The notes under the pieces are model-generated. The model was not told the DNA's origin, made no database searches, and was given only the letters and a program-made list of their open reading frames with translations. From Lachnospiraceae bacterium (GTDB lineage Bacteria; Bacillota; Clostridia; Lachnospirales; Lachnospiraceae): 6,527 nt of DNA. The DNA lies in contig SFGF01000116.1 of assembly GCA_004556655.1 (NCBI GenBank), forward strand, positions 1-6,527, written 5' to 3'. Within the stretch, counting starts at the first letter, position 1. Each line of letters starts with the position of its first letter. A program made the translations under genes and the position numbers. Positions 5,005-6,527 of this stretch are shown piece by piece.

Positions 5005-6093
5005 ATGGAAAGAAAAGTAACATTTGTACAGTATGGCTGTGGCAAAATGGGCAAATACCTCATGCGCTATGGCCTTGAAAAAGGTGCTGAACTTCTCGGT
5101 GCCTTTGACATGAACCCTGCCCTTATCGGCAAAGACGTATCAACAGTAATCGAACATGGCTACTCAGATCTGGGAATCAAGATTATGGCAGCCAGCGAAG
5201 CTGATGCCTTCTTTGCAGACAACAAAGTAGATGTCTGCATCATCGCTACAAGATCAACCATTGCCGAACTGGAAGACATCTTCACAATTTGCGCAAAACA
5301 TGGCGTAAATGCCATCACAACCTGCGAAGAAGCCCTCTATCCATGGAACTCAAACCCAGAACTTACTGCCAAACTGGATAAACTGGCAAAAGAAGGTGGC
5401 TGCACACTTACAGGTGTGGGCTATTGCGACCTGTACTGGGGTACCATGGTAACCAACTTCATGGGCTCACAGGCAAATATCACCAAGATTGTCGGCTCAA
5501 GCTGGTACAACGTTGAAGACTATGGCATTGCCCTGGCTGAAGGACATGGTGCTGGTCTTACTATTGAAGAATTTGAAAAAACCATCGGCGCCTACAACAG
5601 CTACAGCTCTGATGAAATCAAGAAGATTGTTGAATCTGGCGAATATGTTCCTTCATATATGTGGAACCAGAATGGCTGGCTATGCTCAAAACTTGGCCTT
5701 CACATCACTTCACAAACACAAAAGTGTCTGCCAACCGTATGTGACCATGATCTTGAATCATCAACACTGGGCTTTACCATCAAAGCTGGCAATGCGACTG
5801 GCATGAGAGCTATCGTTACTACCGAAACTGAAGAAGGTATAACCTTTGAAACAGAATGCGTAGGCAAGGTATTTGATACTGACGAATTTGACAAGAACGA
5901 ATGGACACTTTATGGCGAACCAGATTCAACACTTGTCTGCAACAAACCGGCAACTGTTGAACTAACCTGTGGTACTATCATCAACCGTATCCCACAGCTC
6001 ATTGATGCCCCTGCAGGCTATGTGACAACTGACAAGTATCCATACAACATCTATTGCATCAAACCATTAAACGAGTACGTGACTACAAAATAA
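5005..6093 (+). CDS. NAD(P)-dependent amine dehydrogenase, DapB-like (2,4-diaminopentanoate dehydrogenase family)
   Basis: A 362-aa cytoplasmic oxidoreductase with an N-terminal Rossmann domain. The nucleotide-binding loop is GCGKMG (11-16). The second strand ends GAFD with Asp35, which favours NAD+ over NADP+ (inference). VDVCIIATRST (75-85) is the next conserved strand, followed by GVNAITTCEEALYPW with the nicotinamide-side Cys-Glu-Glu. The rest, including TGVGYCDLYWGTM and GHGAGLTIEEFE, matches the DapB-fold family that includes 2,4-diaminopentanoate dehydrogenase of the oxidative ornithine pathway, often annotated as dihydrodipicolinate reductase. None of the usual ornithine-pathway partners (aminomutase, thiolase-like genes) is here, so the substrate is open. 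Length is typical of the family. It is a single-gene unit with a strong SD and its own terminator, directly after an AraC-type regulator. Confidence 0.82.
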   Translation: MERKVTFVQYGCGKMGKYLMRYGLEKGAELLGAFDMNPALIGKDVSTVIEHGYSDLGIKIMAASEADAFFADNKVDVCIIATRSTIAELEDIFTICAKHGVNAITTCEEALYPWNSNPELTAKLDKLAKEGGCTLTGVGYCDLYWGTMVTNFMGSQANITKIVGSSWYNVEDYGIALAEGHGAGLTIEEFEKTIGAYNSYSSDEIKKIVESGEYVPSYMWNQNGWLCSKLGLHITSQTQKCLPTVCDHDLESSTLGFTIKAGNATGMRAIVTTETEEGITFETECVGKVFDTDEFDKNEWTLYGEPDSTLVCNKPATVELTCGTIINRIPQLIDAPAGYVTTDKYPYNIYCIKPLNEYVTTK

Positions 6094-6101
6094 ACATAAT
6101 A

Positions 6102-6135
6102 AAGGTGCAGTTTAAGATAAACAAAACTGCACCTT
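6102..6135. terminator. Bidirectional intrinsic terminator after the amine dehydrogenase gene
   Basis: AAGGTGCAGTTT (6102-6113) and AAACTGCACCTT (6124-6135) are perfect 12-bp inverted arms around a ten-base loop, beginning nine bases after the dehydrogenase stop. On the plus strand CTTCTTTCATTTTGG follows; on the minus strand TATTATGTTTATTTTG follows. It can therefore stop both the dehydrogenase transcript and the converging transporter transcript. The U-tails are interrupted, but the stem is strong. Confidence 0.85.
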
Positions 6136-6140
6136 CTTCT

Positions 6141-6209
6141 TTCATTTTGGTTTTTTCGAGTAATTCATTTTAGTTTTTTCGACCATTTCATTTTAGTTTT
6201 TTCGAGTAA
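6141..6209. repeat. Three tandem copies of a 23-bp repeat between converging genes
   Basis: Units at 6141-6163, 6164-6186 and 6187-6209 share TTCATTTTRGTTTTTTCGA followed by four variable bases (GTAA, CCAT, GTAA). Copies 1 and 3 differ at one position of 23; copy 2 differs from copy 3 only in its last four bases. The array fills the gap between the terminator and the stop codon of the transporter gene (6211-6213). On the minus strand each unit supplies ATGA, so the frame reads as overlapping eight-residue peptides (MKWSKKLK, MNYSKKPK). No SD precedes them. This may be a small member of a dispersed intergenic repeat family. Confidence 0.9.
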
Positions 6210-6210
6210 A

Positions 6211-6527
6211 CTACAGATATCTCTTCAAAAGATTCATGATTAATGGTACAAGCACAAGCTGTAAGACAATACCGGGAATCGCATTAATAAAGGCTGATGC
6301 CATAAAAGCCTTAAAACCAATACCCATCAGCACATACATTACAAGACCCCAGACTATGCGGCCTGCGAGCATCGACACAATAAGCGAAACATAGACCGAC
6401 AAAGTATTCTTATTCTTAAATAAACCATAAACCAGATTGATAACCACCGCATAAGCCATTAACTCAAAAGCCATCGCCAGAGCTGTAGGATACATTGGTG
6501 GCATACTAAAAAGAAGACTTCTTAAAA
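6211..6527 (-). CDS. ECF transporter S component, C-terminal part (runs off right edge)
   Basis: The substrate-binding membrane subunit of an energy-coupling-factor vitamin transporter; it captures the vitamin and works with the EcfA/A'/T module encoded elsewhere. The frame is open through the window end, with residues RSLLFS preceding the internal methionine at 6504, so the true start is outside. Visible are three hydrophobic segments: TALAMAFELMAYAVVINLVYG; VSLIVSMLAGRIVWGLVMYV, with the AGRIVWG signature; and AFINAIPGIVLQLVLVPLI. The PPMYPTALAMAFEL and NAIPGIVLQ patterns are typical of this S-component group. The substrate cannot be told from this part. It ends LLKRYL, then TAG at 6213-6211, one base from the tandem repeats. 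Confidence 0.8.
   Translation of the reverse strand, partial: LRSLLFSMPPMYPTALAMAFELMAYAVVINLVYGLFKNKNTLSVYVSLIVSMLAGRIVWGLVMYVLMGIGFKAFMASAFINAIPGIVLQLVLVPLIMNLLKRYL

Noticed and set aside
5005..6093. True dihydrodipicolinate reductase (DapB) of lysine biosynthesis
   Set aside because: At 362 aa it is far longer than DapB (about 240-270 aa), and the residues after the Rossmann domain fit the amine dehydrogenase branch.
6141..6209. CRISPR array
   Set aside because: The repeats are directly adjacent with only four variable bases, there are no spacers of 25-40 bases, and no cas genes are present.

Overview
The window looks like chromosomal DNA of a low-GC, strictly anaerobic gut-type Bacillota. 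The AT-rich spacers, purine-rich Shine-Dalgarno (SD) sites, rubredoxin-type oxygen-defence genes, a compact tat operon and an ECF-type transporter S protein all fit this. An Erysipelotrichia-like host is my guess from overall style only.

Left part, minus strand (1-1974). A two-gene rubredoxin/ferredoxin operon reads leftwards: a 209-aa protein with a rubredoxin-like domain at each end (1345-1974), then a protein with two 4Fe-4S cluster motifs and a C-terminal rubredoxin-like domain (755-1345). The genes overlap by one base. A PerR-box-like palindrome overlaps the predicted promoter (2031-2057), which suggests peroxide/iron control. Downstream lies the decayed C-terminal half of a MATE efflux pump (188-754), truncated at its 5' side and frameshifted at a run of three C residues. 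Beyond it is a tiny cysteine-rich reading frame (1-127) with its own good promoter but an in-frame TAA.

Middle (1975-2388). A 414-bp divergent spacer separates the redox operon from the tat operon. It contains the redox promoter, a long hairpin, short palindromes, a 10-bp direct repeat and an extended -10 promoter for tat.

Centre, plus strand (2389-3671). A compact Tat translocase operon: a TatB-like protein, a 50-aa TatA that overlaps it by ATGA, and TatC, closed by a hairpin at the tatC stop codon. No gene in the window carries a twin-arginine signal peptide, so the cargo is encoded elsewhere.

Right, plus strand (3706-6135). An AraC-type regulator has a DNA-binding domain in the middle and an unusual C-terminal extension; its GTG start has no SD and sits just after a -10-like box. 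Next is a DapB-fold NAD(P)-dependent amine dehydrogenase, related to 2,4-diaminopentanoate dehydrogenase, with a strong SD and a perfect 12-bp terminator stem. The regulator could control the dehydrogenase, but that rests on adjacency only.

Right edge. Three 23-bp tandem repeats (6141-6209) separate the terminator from the 3' end of a converging ECF-transporter S-component gene that runs off the window. The most interesting items are the tandem repeat, the multi-centre redox pair with its PerR-like site, the TatB-like first subunit and the regulator's extension. I see no clear evidence of a wholly new defence or mobile system.
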